64,000 bases of DNA from positions 11,891 to 75,890 of the forward strand of contig CAYLGT010000003.1 in NCBI GenBank assembly GCA_964383465.1, written 5' to 3'. The stretch's first letter is position 1; every line of letters begins with the position of its first letter. The notes beneath the pieces were generated by a model. That model was not told where the DNA came from. It made no database searches and worked only from the letters and a program-made list of their open reading frames with translations. Shown in pieces: positions 40,998 to 51,291 of this stretch. The position numbers and the translations under genes were made by a program. Origin of the DNA: CAYLGT01 sp964383465 (GTDB lineage Bacteria > Patescibacteriota > Saccharimonadia > Saccharimonadales > Saccharimonadaceae).

Positions 40998-41969
40998 ATG
41001 GGCCGAAAAAAAATACTACATCACCATCACACAGGGAAGCTGCGCGCTCACGAACATACATCGTATGCTTCGCTGGGCGCGTTGCTGTTGTTTGTCGGCT
41101 CGATACTTGGCGTATACACGGCTTCGGCCGCCACACCATACACCGGACCTGAAGCAGGCTCTATCGGTATAACCGGAACAATGCCTGCCAAACCGCCCAC
41201 CATAGCCGCTACCATCAGCACACCTAATAATGGCCAACATTTTAGTGAATCACCCGTCACAGTCGCTGGTACCTGTCCACAAAATACACTGGTAGAGCTG
41301 TTTAAGAACGAGATATTTGCGGGCTCGACTACGTGTGAGTCAGACGGAACCTATTCTCTAAAAATCGACCTTCTCGTAGGTGAAAACGCACTCATTGCCC
41401 GGGTGTATGACGAGCTGAACCAACCGGGCCCTGATTCTACGAAAGTCACTATCTACTATGACGCTCTGCCTCAACAAGCCGGACCGCTCACCTCGCTTGA
41501 TTTCGGGGCACCTCAGCTCATCCTCAACACAAAGGCCGTCTTTCGCGGTATTTTCCCAAAGCAAGAACTCGCCGTGCCGATCGGCATACTCGGCGGTACC
41601 CCTCCGTATGCACTGAATATCTCGTGGGGTGACACAAAGAACGACCTCGTTTCCAGAGGTGACAATGTCGAATTCACGGCATCGCACAGTTACGACAAAC
41701 CCGGTGTGTATCAGCTCAACATTCAGGCCACTGATAGCGAGAAAAAGGTCGCCTTTTTGAGCGTGGTGGTGGTCGTTAATGGCCAGCCTGAAGTGGCCTC
41801 TGCAAACACGACCGGTTCTGGAGGCTCAAATAGCACCGCAAATACCCTCGCCATGGTTGCCTGGCCCCTGTTTGTTGCGAGCTCAAGTGCTGTCGTGAGT
41901 TTCTGGCTCGGGGAACGTCGTGAGAAGAAAATACTGCGCTCACGCGGCCTGCTTGTCAGTGCGCGATAA
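40998..41969 (+). CDS. Surface protein with Ig/PKD-like domains and C-terminal anchor
   Basis: 323 residues from the ATG at 40998; a GTG at 40986 lies directly after the -10 and is unlikely. A His-run near the start (HHHH) is followed by a signal helix, an Ig-like domain (TISTPNNGQHFSESPVTVAG, with a Cys pair), a PKD-like domain (GGTPPYALNISWGD, then HSYDKPGVYQLNIQATDS), one helix (about 285-305) and a basic tail. No enzymatic motif is seen. It is probably an adhesive or scaffolding part of the surface locus. Confidence 0.68.
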   Translation: MGRKKILHHHHTGKLRAHEHTSYASLGALLLFVGSILGVYTASAATPYTGPEAGSIGITGTMPAKPPTIAATISTPNNGQHFSESPVTVAGTCPQNTLVELFKNEIFAGSTTCESDGTYSLKIDLLVGENALIARVYDELNQPGPDSTKVTIYYDALPQQAGPLTSLDFGAPQLILNTKAVFRGIFPKQELAVPIGILGGTPPYALNISWGDTKNDLVSRGDNVEFTASHSYDKPGVYQLNIQATDSEKKVAFLSVVVVVNGQPEVASANTTGSGGSNSTANTLAMVAWPLFVASSSAVVSFWLGERREKKILRSRGLLVSAR

Positions 41970-41995
41970 ATGCTGCAAAAAAGTACACATTTTGC

Positions 41996-42024
41996 TTGCA
42001 AATTACCCCTGAAATAGTTATGCT
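41996..42024 (+). promoter_or_regulatory. Promoter of giant beta-helix gene
   Basis: TTGCAA, 17 bases, TATGCT; leader of about 70 bases with AGAGG six bases before the ATG at 42102. Confidence 0.7.
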
Positions 42025-42101
42025 TATAACAGATACGAAATTGAGAGACAAGTGAGTAAATTTCTATCTAAACAAAAATACCTAAAAAATTAGAGGCGAG
42101 T

Positions 42102-45100
42102 ATGCTTTCGGCACTGCTGCAAACTATGCGTAGGCTCTGCTATCTGACTCTGTTAATGGGTAGTTTTTTCCTGTTAACAAATAGTGGAACCCCCGCATAC
42201 GCGGCTACAGGTATCAACAAGACAATCAACTTCCAAGGACGTTTGTACAACGCTCAGGGCGCAACTGTGCCCGACGGGTACTACAACGTCCAGTTTAAGA
42301 TTTATCAGGATGGCGACGGTCAGTCGGCCGGCAACTCAACTGGCTCACCTGCCGGTACTCTGAAGTGGACCGAGGATCACTTAAACGCTGCGAGCCAGGG
42401 TGTTACCGTCAAAAACGGCTTTATGTCAGTTGAGCTTGGTTCGGTCACTCCGTTTGGAACGAGTATCGACTGGAACCAGGACACTCTCTGGCTCAGTTTG
42501 AACATCGGCAACACCAACGTGTCGTGTACCCCATTTGCCTCTTGTTCGGGTGACGGCGAAATGCTTCCGATGAAACGTCTCTCATCTGTTCCCTACGCCC
42601 TCAACTCAGCACAGCTCGGTGGTCTCACAAGCGCCCAGTTCCTCCAGCTTGCCCAAGGAGTCCAAACTGACGCCTCGACAAACACCTCGAGCATTTTCGT
42701 CAACAAAACCGGTACCGGCGGCGACTTCCTCCAGCTCCAGTCAAGCGGTACTGACGTCTTTACCCTCAGTAACACGGGTAACATTACCCTTGGGTCAAAC
42801 GCAGACAAGACGATTTCTGTTGCGACTGCGGCCGCTTCTACTGCCGGTAGCGCGCTCACCGTAAGCGCCGGTGCGGGTGGAAGTGGCACGGGAAGCGCCG
42901 GAGGAAACCTGGTGCTCCAAGGTGGTGCGGCTGGCGGAACAGACGCCAACGGTGGTAACGTCACCCTCAACGCAGGTGCGAAAACCGGTTCCGGTACCGA
43001 TGGAACGATCTCGATCGGTACGAGCAACACCAGTAGTATCGCTCTTGGCCAAGACACGACCCTGGCAGCTGGCAAGTCGCTCACCGTCACCGGTGGCAAT
43101 ACCGCCTCACGTCCCGCCAGTCCGACAGAAGGCATGATTTATTTCGATTCGACAACAAAGCAGCTCCTCGTCTATTCAAACGGCAAGTGGCAGGCCGACC
43201 GATCTGCGGCAACCAAAATTGTTGCCGCGAATAACAGTTCTCAAGCGGCAAAAGATGCTGCCGACTATGTGGCGGATGGTACTGGTGACCAAACAGAAAT
43301 CAACAACGCACTCACGGCCGCAGCCGGCGGCCGAGTATACCTCGCAGAAGGAACATACGTTGCAAATGCTACCATCCTCATACCGAACAACACCACTCTC
43401 GCAGGTGCCGGCCAAGGCACTGTCGTTGAATTAGCTGATCTCGATGCTACTGACAACCTCATCGAAAACAAAGACAGTACCGCCGGCAACGCCACTCCAG
43501 GGAGCGGTGTTCGCATACAAGACATGAAGCTTGATGGTCGAAAAGACCTCAACACTGCTGGCACTCAATACGGTGTCTATTTTAGCGACATGGGTAGTGG
43601 AACCGATACTAGCGCGGTCGCTGGTGCGAGCATTACCGGTGTAACATTTACCCGATTCCGAAATGACGGACTCTATCTGACGGCGTCCAGTAACAACAAA
43701 ATTTCCGGTAACTCCTTCCGCCTCAACGGCGGCGCCGGGTTGAGTGTCAATGCGCTCTCAAACTACAACTTGATCTCCAACAACCAGAGCCAGGGTAACA
43801 CGGCAGAAGGAATCATCAACTCCAGCTCATCACAAAACACTTACTCAGGAAATAACATCCAGGGTAATGGCACTATCGGTATAAGCTCATTATCCGGCTC
43901 ATCTCGAAATAATTTCTCCGGAAATACCGCCACAGATAACCCAACGGCTGGCATCAAATTTGCAGGCGAAACACGCTCAACCATCGTTGGGAACACGATC
44001 CGAGGCGGTGGAAGCAACCAATACGGAATCTGGATCACATCAAGCTCATCGAACAACGCCATTAGCGCCAATAATGTCTATGACACCGGTGGTGCTGGCG
44101 CTACAAACGGCATCTACGTAAACATCGGAAGTAACAACAACATCACCAACAACGTCGTCGGTGACTCGTCATGCAACACTACCTGCTATGCAGTGAACAT
44201 CGATCACGCTAGCTCAACAAATAACTACATCGCGAGCAACAACATAGACAGTGGTGCGAGTATCCGGGACATCGGTACCGGTACGATCCTCGGCGGGCAA
44301 GTCTCGACAGGCGGCACCTTCTCTATTCAGAACGCTGCAAGCATCGGACTCTCTACAAGCGCACAGGCAACAACCTCAGATATCACCATTTCTACCGGTA
44401 ATGCAAGTGCCGGAAACTCTGGAAGCATCAGTCTGGATGTTGGAACTGCTACTGGTACCAAAGGTACCATCTCGATTGGTACAACAAACGCCACCTCTAT
44501 CACAATCGGTAGCGCATCAACCACCACGACTATTCAAGGAAACACAGCTGTCACACTCAACGGTACAACTGGCACAACCCAGGTATGTCGTAACGCTTCA
44601 GGCTACCTAAGCTCATGTGACGCAACCTTCCTCGCCCCAACGGCAACAAACTTCATCCAAAATGGCACGTCGCAACAAGCCTCGGCCAACTTCAATATCT
44701 CAGGAACGGGTACTGCAGATACTCTCCAGGGTACGACAAAAGTTATGACCGCACTGCTTGACACGGCGACTGCGGCAACCGCCCTAAACATCGGTACGAC
44801 AAACGCAAACCAGATCAATCTCAACCAAAACGTTGTGGTTGCCGCTGGTAAGAGTCTTACGGTAACCGGAGGCAATACGGCATCACGTCCAGCTAGCCCG
44901 ACCGCAGGCATGCTTTACTACGACACCAGTACAAACCAAATGCTGCAGTACAACGGGACGAAGTGGGTCTCGACGAACGAGGACTCGTACCTAGTCGCAG
45001 CAAGTGACAGTAGCCAAACTGCAAAAGACGCTGCTGATTATGTCGCGGATGGCACTGCGGACAATGTCGAGATCCAGTCAGCACTTGACCGTGCCAACCC

Positions 45101-48100
45101 TGCCTCGGCAATCGGTGGAGCTCGAAAGAGTGGAAAGGTCTACCTATTTGCAGGTACATATACCATAGCGGCGAACTTGAGTATCTACAACAATACCACC
45201 CTTTCTGGCGCAGGAACGTCAACAGTTCTACAGCTTGCCGATCTTGACGCTGCCGCAAGCCTGATCACTAACAACGACACGACTAGTGGAACGTCTATCA
45301 TCATCGAAAATATGAAGCTAGACGGAAGAAACGATCTCAATACCGCCGGTACCCAGTACGGTCTATACTTCGATGGCCTAGGTGGTGGAACGGGCGCGAC
45401 CGCCCGTGCTGGAGTAAAGGTCGATTCAGTAACGGTGACTCGATTCCGCACTGCGAACATCTATCTCACGGCTTCGAACTATGCCAACTTCAACAAAGTT
45501 ACCAGTCAAGCGTCTGGAGGCTCGGGTGCATACCTCATAAGTTCGTCAAACCACAACAGTTTTACCGGTAATACCTTCTACGGCAACGCCACGAACGGTA
45601 TGACGATCAATGGGTCGACTTATAACGCCATAGCTGGGAACACCTTTGCGAATAATACTGCCGACGGGCTCCAGCTTACCAACGGCTCCTCGTATAACTC
45701 GGTAACCGGTAATACGTCCGACACAAACGGTAGTGACGGATACGAGATCACCGACGGTGGCACATCTGGCTCCTCATATAACTCGCTTGAAAACAACGTT
45801 GCTGAAGGAAACACAAACGCAGGCATCAACTCAAATAACTCTAACTCTCTTTCTCTCGTCGGAAACCTCATTCGCAATAATGCCACGTACGGTGTTTACT
45901 TTAACAACTCAAACTTCAACACGGTCGGCTCAAATAAAATCTCGAACTCTGGTGGCGCCTCAAACAATAATGCCATTTATCTGACGAATGCAGATTCCGC
46001 CACCATTACCAACAACGATATAACCGACAGTTCGGCGACAACAACCAACTATGCAATCAATATCACTAACACTGCAACGTCGAGCGATAATTATCTTGCC
46101 GCTAACACGTATGGGTCGGCAACCATCAATGATCAAGGTACAGGAACAATCTATGGCGGCCAAGTGACCTCTTCTGGAACTTTTACTATCCAAAATGCGG
46201 CTAGTGTACAAGTAGGAACATCAGCAGGTGCAACATCGGGCAACGTAACACTCTCAACAGGAAACGCAAGCGGAGGAGCTTCGGGTAACATCTCACTCGA
46301 CGTCGGTACCGCTTCAACAACAGCGGGTACAATTTCAATCGGTACCGTTAACGCAAGCGCTCTTACAATCGGCCACGCAGGAACCACAACCACCATCCAG
46401 GGCAACACGGCCGTAACGCTCAACGGTACAACTGGCACAACCCAGGTATGTCGTAACGCTTCAGGCTACCTAAGCTCATGTGACGCAACCTTCCTCGCCC
46501 CAACGGCAACAAACTTCATCCAAAATGGCACGTCGCAACAAGCCTCGGCCAACTTCAATATCTCAGGAACGGGTACTGCAGATACTCTCCAGGGTACGAC
46601 AAAAGTTATGACCGCACTGCTTGACACGGCGACTGCGGCAACCGCCCTAAACATCGGTACGACAAACGCAAACCAGATCAATCTCAACCAAAACGTTGTG
46701 GTTGCCGCTGGTAAGAGTCTTACGGTAACCGGAGGCAATACGGCATCACGTCCAGCTAGCCCGACCGCAGGCATGCTTTACTACGACACGACTACCAACC
46801 AGCTCATCCAGTACAACGGTACGAAATGGGTAAATAACGGAAGCGAAGCGTATCTCGTCGCCGCCAATGACTCTTCCCAGCAAGACAAGGACGCCGCCGA
46901 CTTCGTGGCGGATGGTACGGCCGATGATGTCGAGATTCAGTCAGCGCTCGACAGGGCCGACCCCGCATCTGTAACGTCCGGTGCACGAAAAAGCGGTAAG
47001 GTGTACTTGTTCGCAGGAACCTACAACATTGCAGCATCGCTGTCAGTCAAAAATAACACAGTCTTGGCTGGATCTGGTCGTGGCACTCTACTGAAATTCG
47101 CCAACATTACCGGCACGAGTGTCAACATGATCACAAACTCAGACACTGGTGGTACGGTCAGTACTGGCATCACCATCCAGGACATGCAGCTGGACGGTAA
47201 CAAGTCCGTAAACCTCACTGGAACACAAAATGGCATCTACCTAAACAAATCTGGCAATGGAAGTGGTTCGACCGCGAAACAAGGATCTAAACTGCTCAAC
47301 CTCTACATAGCCAACTTCCGCACGAACAACGTCCAAATCACAAACAGTAGCGCAAATAACACTATCTCGAATGTCACGTCGGTCACGGCTGCTGGTGCCG
47401 GCTTTTACCTTGGTGGCACAGGCGCCTCAAACAACAACAACACGTTTACCAACAACCTCGCCCAGGGCAACGGCGCAAATGGATTCACGCTAGATGGCGC
47501 CAGCTTTAACACCCTCAGCGGAAACACCGCCGAAGGTAATACAGGCGTTGGTATCAGCCTTACAAGCACTTCCGGCACAAACAACGTCACTGGGAATAAC
47601 GCGCGTAATAACACGAGCTACGGTATCTCGGTTGGTAGCTCTACCAGTAACAATATCTCTAGTAACACAGCTTCCAGTAACGGTGCAAGCGGTATCTATA
47701 TCGGTGCTTCAAGCTACTACACAACTGTAAGTTCTAACAACACCAGCAGCAACACTGGGAGCGGCATCATGCTTGACAGCGCCGGACGTGGCTCTGTGAC
47801 CGGCAATACCTCGTACTCAAACACTGTCAATGGTATCAACGCTAACAACTCAGGACTTACGACCATCAGCGGCAACAGCATCTACTCGAACCCAACTGGT
47901 ATCTACATTTCTGGTACATCTTCGGACGACGGCAATATCACTGGCAACAACATCTCTAACAGCTCAAGTTACGGTATTCAGACACTCAACATGGACCGCA
48001 CTACCATCAACAACAACCGTATCGTCGATTCTGGAGGCGCAACAGACAATAACGGTATCTACCTCTCCAGTTCGACAAGCAACTCAATCACCGGTAACAC

Positions 48101-51100
48101 CATCACCGACGGTACTCCTAGTGGAACTAACTATGCCATAAACATCAATAACGCAGCTTCGACAGGTAACTACCTGGCAGGTAACACTATCGGCACGGCG
48201 ACCATCAACGATGCAGCAATTTCCGTGGCGACTCCTACCGTATATGGTGGGCAAAATGCCTCTTCTGGTGCATTTACCATCCAGAGCGCCAGCGGTGTCC
48301 AAGTTGGCACGTCCGCTGGCACAACGTCAAGCAACGTCACTATCAGCACGGGTAATGCAAGTGCAGGCGCCAGTGGTAACATTTCCCTGGACGTCGGAAC
48401 GGCAACAACTACCGCAGGAACAATTTCAATCGGTACGGCCAACACAAGTGCGATCACCATCGGTCGTTCTGGCGTTACGACAACTATCCAGGGTAATGTT
48501 GGCGTCACACTCAACGGCACAACCGGCACTACTATGGTTTGTCAAAACGGCACCGGACTACTTAGCTCCTGCGACGCAACCTACCTCGCACCAACGGCAA
48601 CTAACTTCATCCAGAACCAAAACACCGCCGCACAATCGACCTCTAACTTCTGGGTAAGCGGCACTGGTAAAGTTGACACCGCCGTCCTGACGCCTCGCCT
48701 CGACACCAACACGGCAACTGCACTCGCAATTGGTGACACGAACGCCACAAGTGTCACCATCGGAAAAGCTGCCGGCACCGCAGCAGTCAACGTCTCTTCA
48801 AGTACTGTTAACCTCGGCATCGCCACTGCGGCAACCACTATGCAAGCAGTGGGACAAACGACCGCCAACACTCAAGGAAGTAGCCTTACGATGCAGGGAG
48901 CCACCGGAAACGGAAGCGGGGCTGGAGGTAGTGTGACGATCCAGGGTGGAACTGGTGGCGCGACGAATGCTGCTGGTGGAAACCTGTACCTAACAGGTGG
49001 TACAGCGGGCGGTTCAAGTACGTCGACCGGACTCGTTGTCATCAACACACCAACCTTCTCGACAGCTGCAGCAGATGCCAACTGTTACACGAGTGGCTCA
49101 CTCGTTGCATCAAGCTGTTCGATCACTGCCGCCTCAGTCAACGGTTCTGGTGCTATCATCGTCGGATTTAACACAACTGGAAAAACGGCTACTCTGCCAG
49201 ACCCAACCATAACCACAGCTGGTCGTGTCGTCTACATCACCGCTGCAAACCTTTCGGAAGACTTCACCCTGTCTGTGAACGGCGGTGGCACAGGAAACAC
49301 CATCGCAATGCGCAAAAATACCACCGCAACTATGATCTGGAACGGTGCTGACTGGACTGCAGCCGGAGCCTCAAGCTCGACCACCCTACAGTCTGCATAT
49401 GACAACACCCTACAGAGCGCTGGTGGAGCCGAACTTGTCGTTAGTAGTACGAGCAACACGAAGGGTCTTACTATCCGAGACAGCTCAACTAGCCCAGTTA
49501 ACGGGACGCTTATGAGTGTCCAGTCATCAAGTGCTGCCGGTCTATTCCAGGTCAACAGCAACGTGACTGAGTACGCAACAAACGCTGGTTCTGAAACAGG
49601 TGGTGCTGGTGGCGGACTTACCGACAACACCTACCCGGCAAATACCTGGACGGCACTGACTGGAACTACTATAAGTCGCTATACGACTGCCGGTGACTAC
49701 ATCGCAACCGGACAAGGCTCTGCCTCTGCGACAACTACCGCAGTTGCAAACACCGGGTTGTCAAACCGCCTCTCGACCACGCTAAACGCCAACATGACAT
49801 ACAACGTTAGCTTCACGACGCGTCTTACATCTGGCACCTTTACCGATATGAACGTCTACTACTCCCGCGACGGCACCACGACAGGAGGTGCTACCTGTAC
49901 TGCCGCAGCAACGAGCGTGACAAGTGTTTGGACAAAGGTTAACTGTACCTTTACCGCACCTGCAAGCGGTATTACTTCAAGCAACGCAATCTTTATCCGC
50001 CAGACCGCAGCTGCAGTACGCACCTTCTACGTCGATAACCTCAGCGTCACCCTGGCTGCCGACCTGAACTACGCTACCGATGGTACGGTCAACGATGACA
50101 TCAACTTCGCTACTAACTGGAGTGCAGTTGGTACCAGCACTGTTTCGCGCAACATTACCGACGGACAAGAGGCCAGCGACAGCGCCCAGGCAGCGGCAGG
50201 AACAACTGCAAACAACGGGCTAAAGAACAAGCTCTCTGTCTTCCCTCTTACTAGTACGCTGTACCGAGTCAGTGTTTATGCCAAACTCGTTTCAGGCACG
50301 GCCTTCACTGACTTCAAAATTCGCTACACCCCTGACAATGGATCAACGTTTGTTGACTGTGTCGACTACAACACACAAACAGTCACCACCACTGACTGGA
50401 CACAGGTCACCTGTTACATAAAGACGATCGGTACCACGGTGACAAACCCTTACATGCAGTTTATCCAGCCAACAGCGCCAGCCAGCGCCCGTACTTACAT
50501 CGTTGACACCTTCTCTATGTCACTCACGTCGGCTTCTACGCCGAACGTCCAAATCGGTGGTGGTAGCAACGGTGGTCCAACGACCCTCTTCACGCTCGAC
50601 CGAGGAGCCTCAGCGCCAATTGCCGCCAATAACGACGCACTTCTTGGAAGTATGTACTACGACACATCACTCGGAAAACTCCAGTGCTACGAAGCTGACG
50701 GCTGGGGTGCCTGTGGATCGAGCCCAGATAACATCATTACGATCAGCCCAGAGTACACAAACGCCGTCCTACACGGAACCGGTATCGGTACGATGACGAG
50801 CGACCTCTGTTCTGACAACCTGAATGTCAACGACGGAAGTAGCAGCCAGCCAACCATCTGTGGTACGAACGAAACATATAACTTCTATAAGTGGACTTCA
50901 CCTCAAGCATCTTCCCAGACATACAGTATCTACGTCACCTACCAGTTGCCGACGACCTTCAAGGACTTCAACTCCGGTCAAACCTCCCTCATGGGACGTA
51001 CCGACAGCACCAACTCAACCGTGGCGTACCAAGTCTATCGCAACAGTAGTACCGGACTTACTGCCTGTGGCTCATCAATACAAGTATCGAACGGCGTCTC

Positions 51101-51257
51101 CTCAACCTGGACGACGCAAACTGCGACTGGCGCCGCCGACCCATCAACCTGTGGCTTTGCGGGGGGAGACAGCATCGTCTTCAAGATCGACGTCACCGCG
51201 AAAAGCAACGCCAACGCCTACGTCGGAAACCTGAACTTCGCCTTCAGTAACCGCTAA
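42102..51257 (+). CDS. Giant secreted protein with three beta-helix modules and fibre-like linkers
   Basis: 3051 residues. After a signal peptide comes an N-terminal beta domain ending RLSSVPYALNSAQLGGLTSA, a block known from tail-fibre-like and collar proteins. Three right-handed parallel beta-helix modules of NosD/pectate-lyase type follow (about 366-725, 961-1343 and 1583-2043), each opening with VAAN(D/N)SSQ..KDAADYVADGT. They are separated by Gly/Thr/Asn-rich fibre linkers with ASRPASPT.GM.Y.D. Near 2496-2813 are two jelly-roll, carbohydrate-binding-like domains, then a terminal domain with Cys pairs. No catalytic residues of polysaccharide lyases stand out. It is probably a long adhesin or spike. 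It has no C-terminal anchor, so attachment is through a partner or the N-terminus. Confidence 0.8.
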   Translation: MLSALLQTMRRLCYLTLLMGSFFLLTNSGTPAYAATGINKTINFQGRLYNAQGATVPDGYYNVQFKIYQDGDGQSAGNSTGSPAGTLKWTEDHLNAASQGVTVKNGFMSVELGSVTPFGTSIDWNQDTLWLSLNIGNTNVSCTPFASCSGDGEMLPMKRLSSVPYALNSAQLGGLTSAQFLQLAQGVQTDASTNTSSIFVNKTGTGGDFLQLQSSGTDVFTLSNTGNITLGSNADKTISVATAAASTAGSALTVSAGAGGSGTGSAGGNLVLQGGAAGGTDANGGNVTLNAGAKTGSGTDGTISIGTSNTSSIALGQDTTLAAGKSLTVTGGNTASRPASPTEGMIYFDSTTKQLLVYSNGKWQADRSAATKIVAANNSSQAAKDAADYVADGTGDQTEINNALTAAAGGRVYLAEGTYVANATILIPNNTTLAGAGQGTVVELADLDATDNLIENKDSTAGNATPGSGVRIQDMKLDGRKDLNTAGTQYGVYFSDMGSGTDTSAVAGASITGVTFTRFRNDGLYLTASSNNKISGNSFRLNGGAGLSVNALSNYNLISNNQSQGNTAEGIINSSSSQNTYSGNNIQGNGTIGISSLSGSSRNNFSGNTATDNPTAGIKFAGETRSTIVGNTIRGGGSNQYGIWITSSSSNNAISANNVYDTGGAGATNGIYVNIGSNNNITNNVVGDSSCNTTCYAVNIDHASSTNNYIASNNIDSGASIRDIGTGTILGGQVSTGGTFSIQNAASIGLSTSAQATTSDITISTGNASAGNSGSISLDVGTATGTKGTISIGTTNATSITIGSASTTTTIQGNTAVTLNGTTGTTQVCRNASGYLSSCDATFLAPTATNFIQNGTSQQASANFNISGTGTADTLQGTTKVMTALLDTATAATALNIGTTNANQINLNQNVVVAAGKSLTVTGGNTASRPASPTAGMLYYDTSTNQMLQYNGTKWVSTNEDSYLVAASDSSQTAKDAADYVADGTADNVEIQSALDRANPASAIGGARKSGKVYLFAGTYTIAANLSIYNNTTLSGAGTSTVLQLADLDAAASLITNNDTTSGTSIIIENMKLDGRNDLNTAGTQYGLYFDGLGGGTGATARAGVKVDSVTVTRFRTANIYLTASNYANFNKVTSQASGGSGAYLISSSNHNSFTGNTFYGNATNGMTINGSTYNAIAGNTFANNTADGLQLTNGSSYNSVTGNTSDTNGSDGYEITDGGTSGSSYNSLENNVAEGNTNAGINSNNSNSLSLVGNLIRNNATYGVYFNNSNFNTVGSNKISNSGGASNNNAIYLTNADSATITNNDITDSSATTTNYAINITNTATSSDNYLAANTYGSATINDQGTGTIYGGQVTSSGTFTIQNAASVQVGTSAGATSGNVTLSTGNASGGASGNISLDVGTASTTAGTISIGTVNASALTIGHAGTTTTIQGNTAVTLNGTTGTTQVCRNASGYLSSCDATFLAPTATNFIQNGTSQQASANFNISGTGTADTLQGTTKVMTALLDTATAATALNIGTTNANQINLNQNVVVAAGKSLTVTGGNTASRPASPTAGMLYYDTTTNQLIQYNGTKWVNNGSEAYLVAANDSSQQDKDAADFVADGTADDVEIQSALDRADPASVTSGARKSGKVYLFAGTYNIAASLSVKNNTVLAGSGRGTLLKFANITGTSVNMITNSDTGGTVSTGITIQDMQLDGNKSVNLTGTQNGIYLNKSGNGSGSTAKQGSKLLNLYIANFRTNNVQITNSSANNTISNVTSVTAAGAGFYLGGTGASNNNNTFTNNLAQGNGANGFTLDGASFNTLSGNTAEGNTGVGISLTSTSGTNNVTGNNARNNTSYGISVGSSTSNNISSNTASSNGASGIYIGASSYYTTVSSNNTSSNTGSGIMLDSAGRGSVTGNTSYSNTVNGINANNSGLTTISGNSIYSNPTGIYISGTSSDDGNITGNNISNSSSYGIQTLNMDRTTINNNRIVDSGGATDNNGIYLSSSTSNSITGNTITDGTPSGTNYAININNAASTGNYLAGNTIGTATINDAAISVATPTVYGGQNASSGAFTIQSASGVQVGTSAGTTSSNVTISTGNASAGASGNISLDVGTATTTAGTISIGTANTSAITIGRSGVTTTIQGNVGVTLNGTTGTTMVCQNGTGLLSSCDATYLAPTATNFIQNQNTAAQSTSNFWVSGTGKVDTAVLTPRLDTNTATALAIGDTNATSVTIGKAAGTAAVNVSSSTVNLGIATAATTMQAVGQTTANTQGSSLTMQGATGNGSGAGGSVTIQGGTGGATNAAGGNLYLTGGTAGGSSTSTGLVVINTPTFSTAAADANCYTSGSLVASSCSITAASVNGSGAIIVGFNTTGKTATLPDPTITTAGRVVYITAANLSEDFTLSVNGGGTGNTIAMRKNTTATMIWNGADWTAAGASSSTTLQSAYDNTLQSAGGAELVVSSTSNTKGLTIRDSSTSPVNGTLMSVQSSSAAGLFQVNSNVTEYATNAGSETGGAGGGLTDNTYPANTWTALTGTTISRYTTAGDYIATGQGSASATTTAVANTGLSNRLSTTLNANMTYNVSFTTRLTSGTFTDMNVYYSRDGTTTGGATCTAAATSVTSVWTKVNCTFTAPASGITSSNAIFIRQTAAAVRTFYVDNLSVTLAADLNYATDGTVNDDINFATNWSAVGTSTVSRNITDGQEASDSAQAAAGTTANNGLKNKLSVFPLTSTLYRVSVYAKLVSGTAFTDFKIRYTPDNGSTFVDCVDYNTQTVTTTDWTQVTCYIKTIGTTVTNPYMQFIQPTAPASARTYIVDTFSMSLTSASTPNVQIGGGSNGGPTTLFTLDRGASAPIAANNDALLGSMYYDTSLGKLQCYEADGWGACGSSPDNIITISPEYTNAVLHGTGIGTMTSDLCSDNLNVNDGSSSQPTICGTNETYNFYKWTSPQASSQTYSIYVTYQLPTTFKDFNSGQTSLMGRTDSTNSTVAYQVYRNSSTGLTACGSSIQVSNGVSSTWTTQTATGAADPSTCGFAGGDSIVFKIDVTAKSNANAYVGNLNFAFSNR
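44556..44926 (+). repeat. 371-bp perfect direct repeat, copy 1
   Basis: Identical over 371 bases to 46419-46789, offset 1863 bases (621 codons), so the frame is kept. It encodes the linker between beta-helix modules (LNGTTGTTQVCRNASGYLSS onward). The surrounding modules are diverged. Confidence 0.97.
46419..46789 (+). repeat. 371-bp perfect direct repeat, copy 2
   Basis: See 44556-44926. The third linker (from about 48500) is related but clearly diverged at the DNA level, so only copies 1 and 2 have been homogenised or recently duplicated. Confidence 0.97.
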
Positions 51258-51291
51258 GCAAAAACCAACCTGTTTATGCTAAAATAACTGA

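Noticed and set aside
43200..48300. Regularly spaced similar short sequences suggesting a CRISPR array
   Set aside because: The similarity is beta-helix coil repeats in one open frame with no fixed repeat length, no unique spacers and no cas genes.
42593..49630. Several long minus-strand open frames (for example 42593-43135, 46466-46774) opposite the giant beta-helix gene
   Set aside because: They are antisense shadows of a biased Thr/Asn/Gly-rich gene. Two of them are identical only because the underlying 371-bp repeat is identical.
51258..51291. Inserted element or transposon boundary between the two giant genes
   Set aside because: Only a 34-base spacer with a promoter-like TAAAAT is present. 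No inverted repeats, target duplications or transposase genes occur anywhere in the window.
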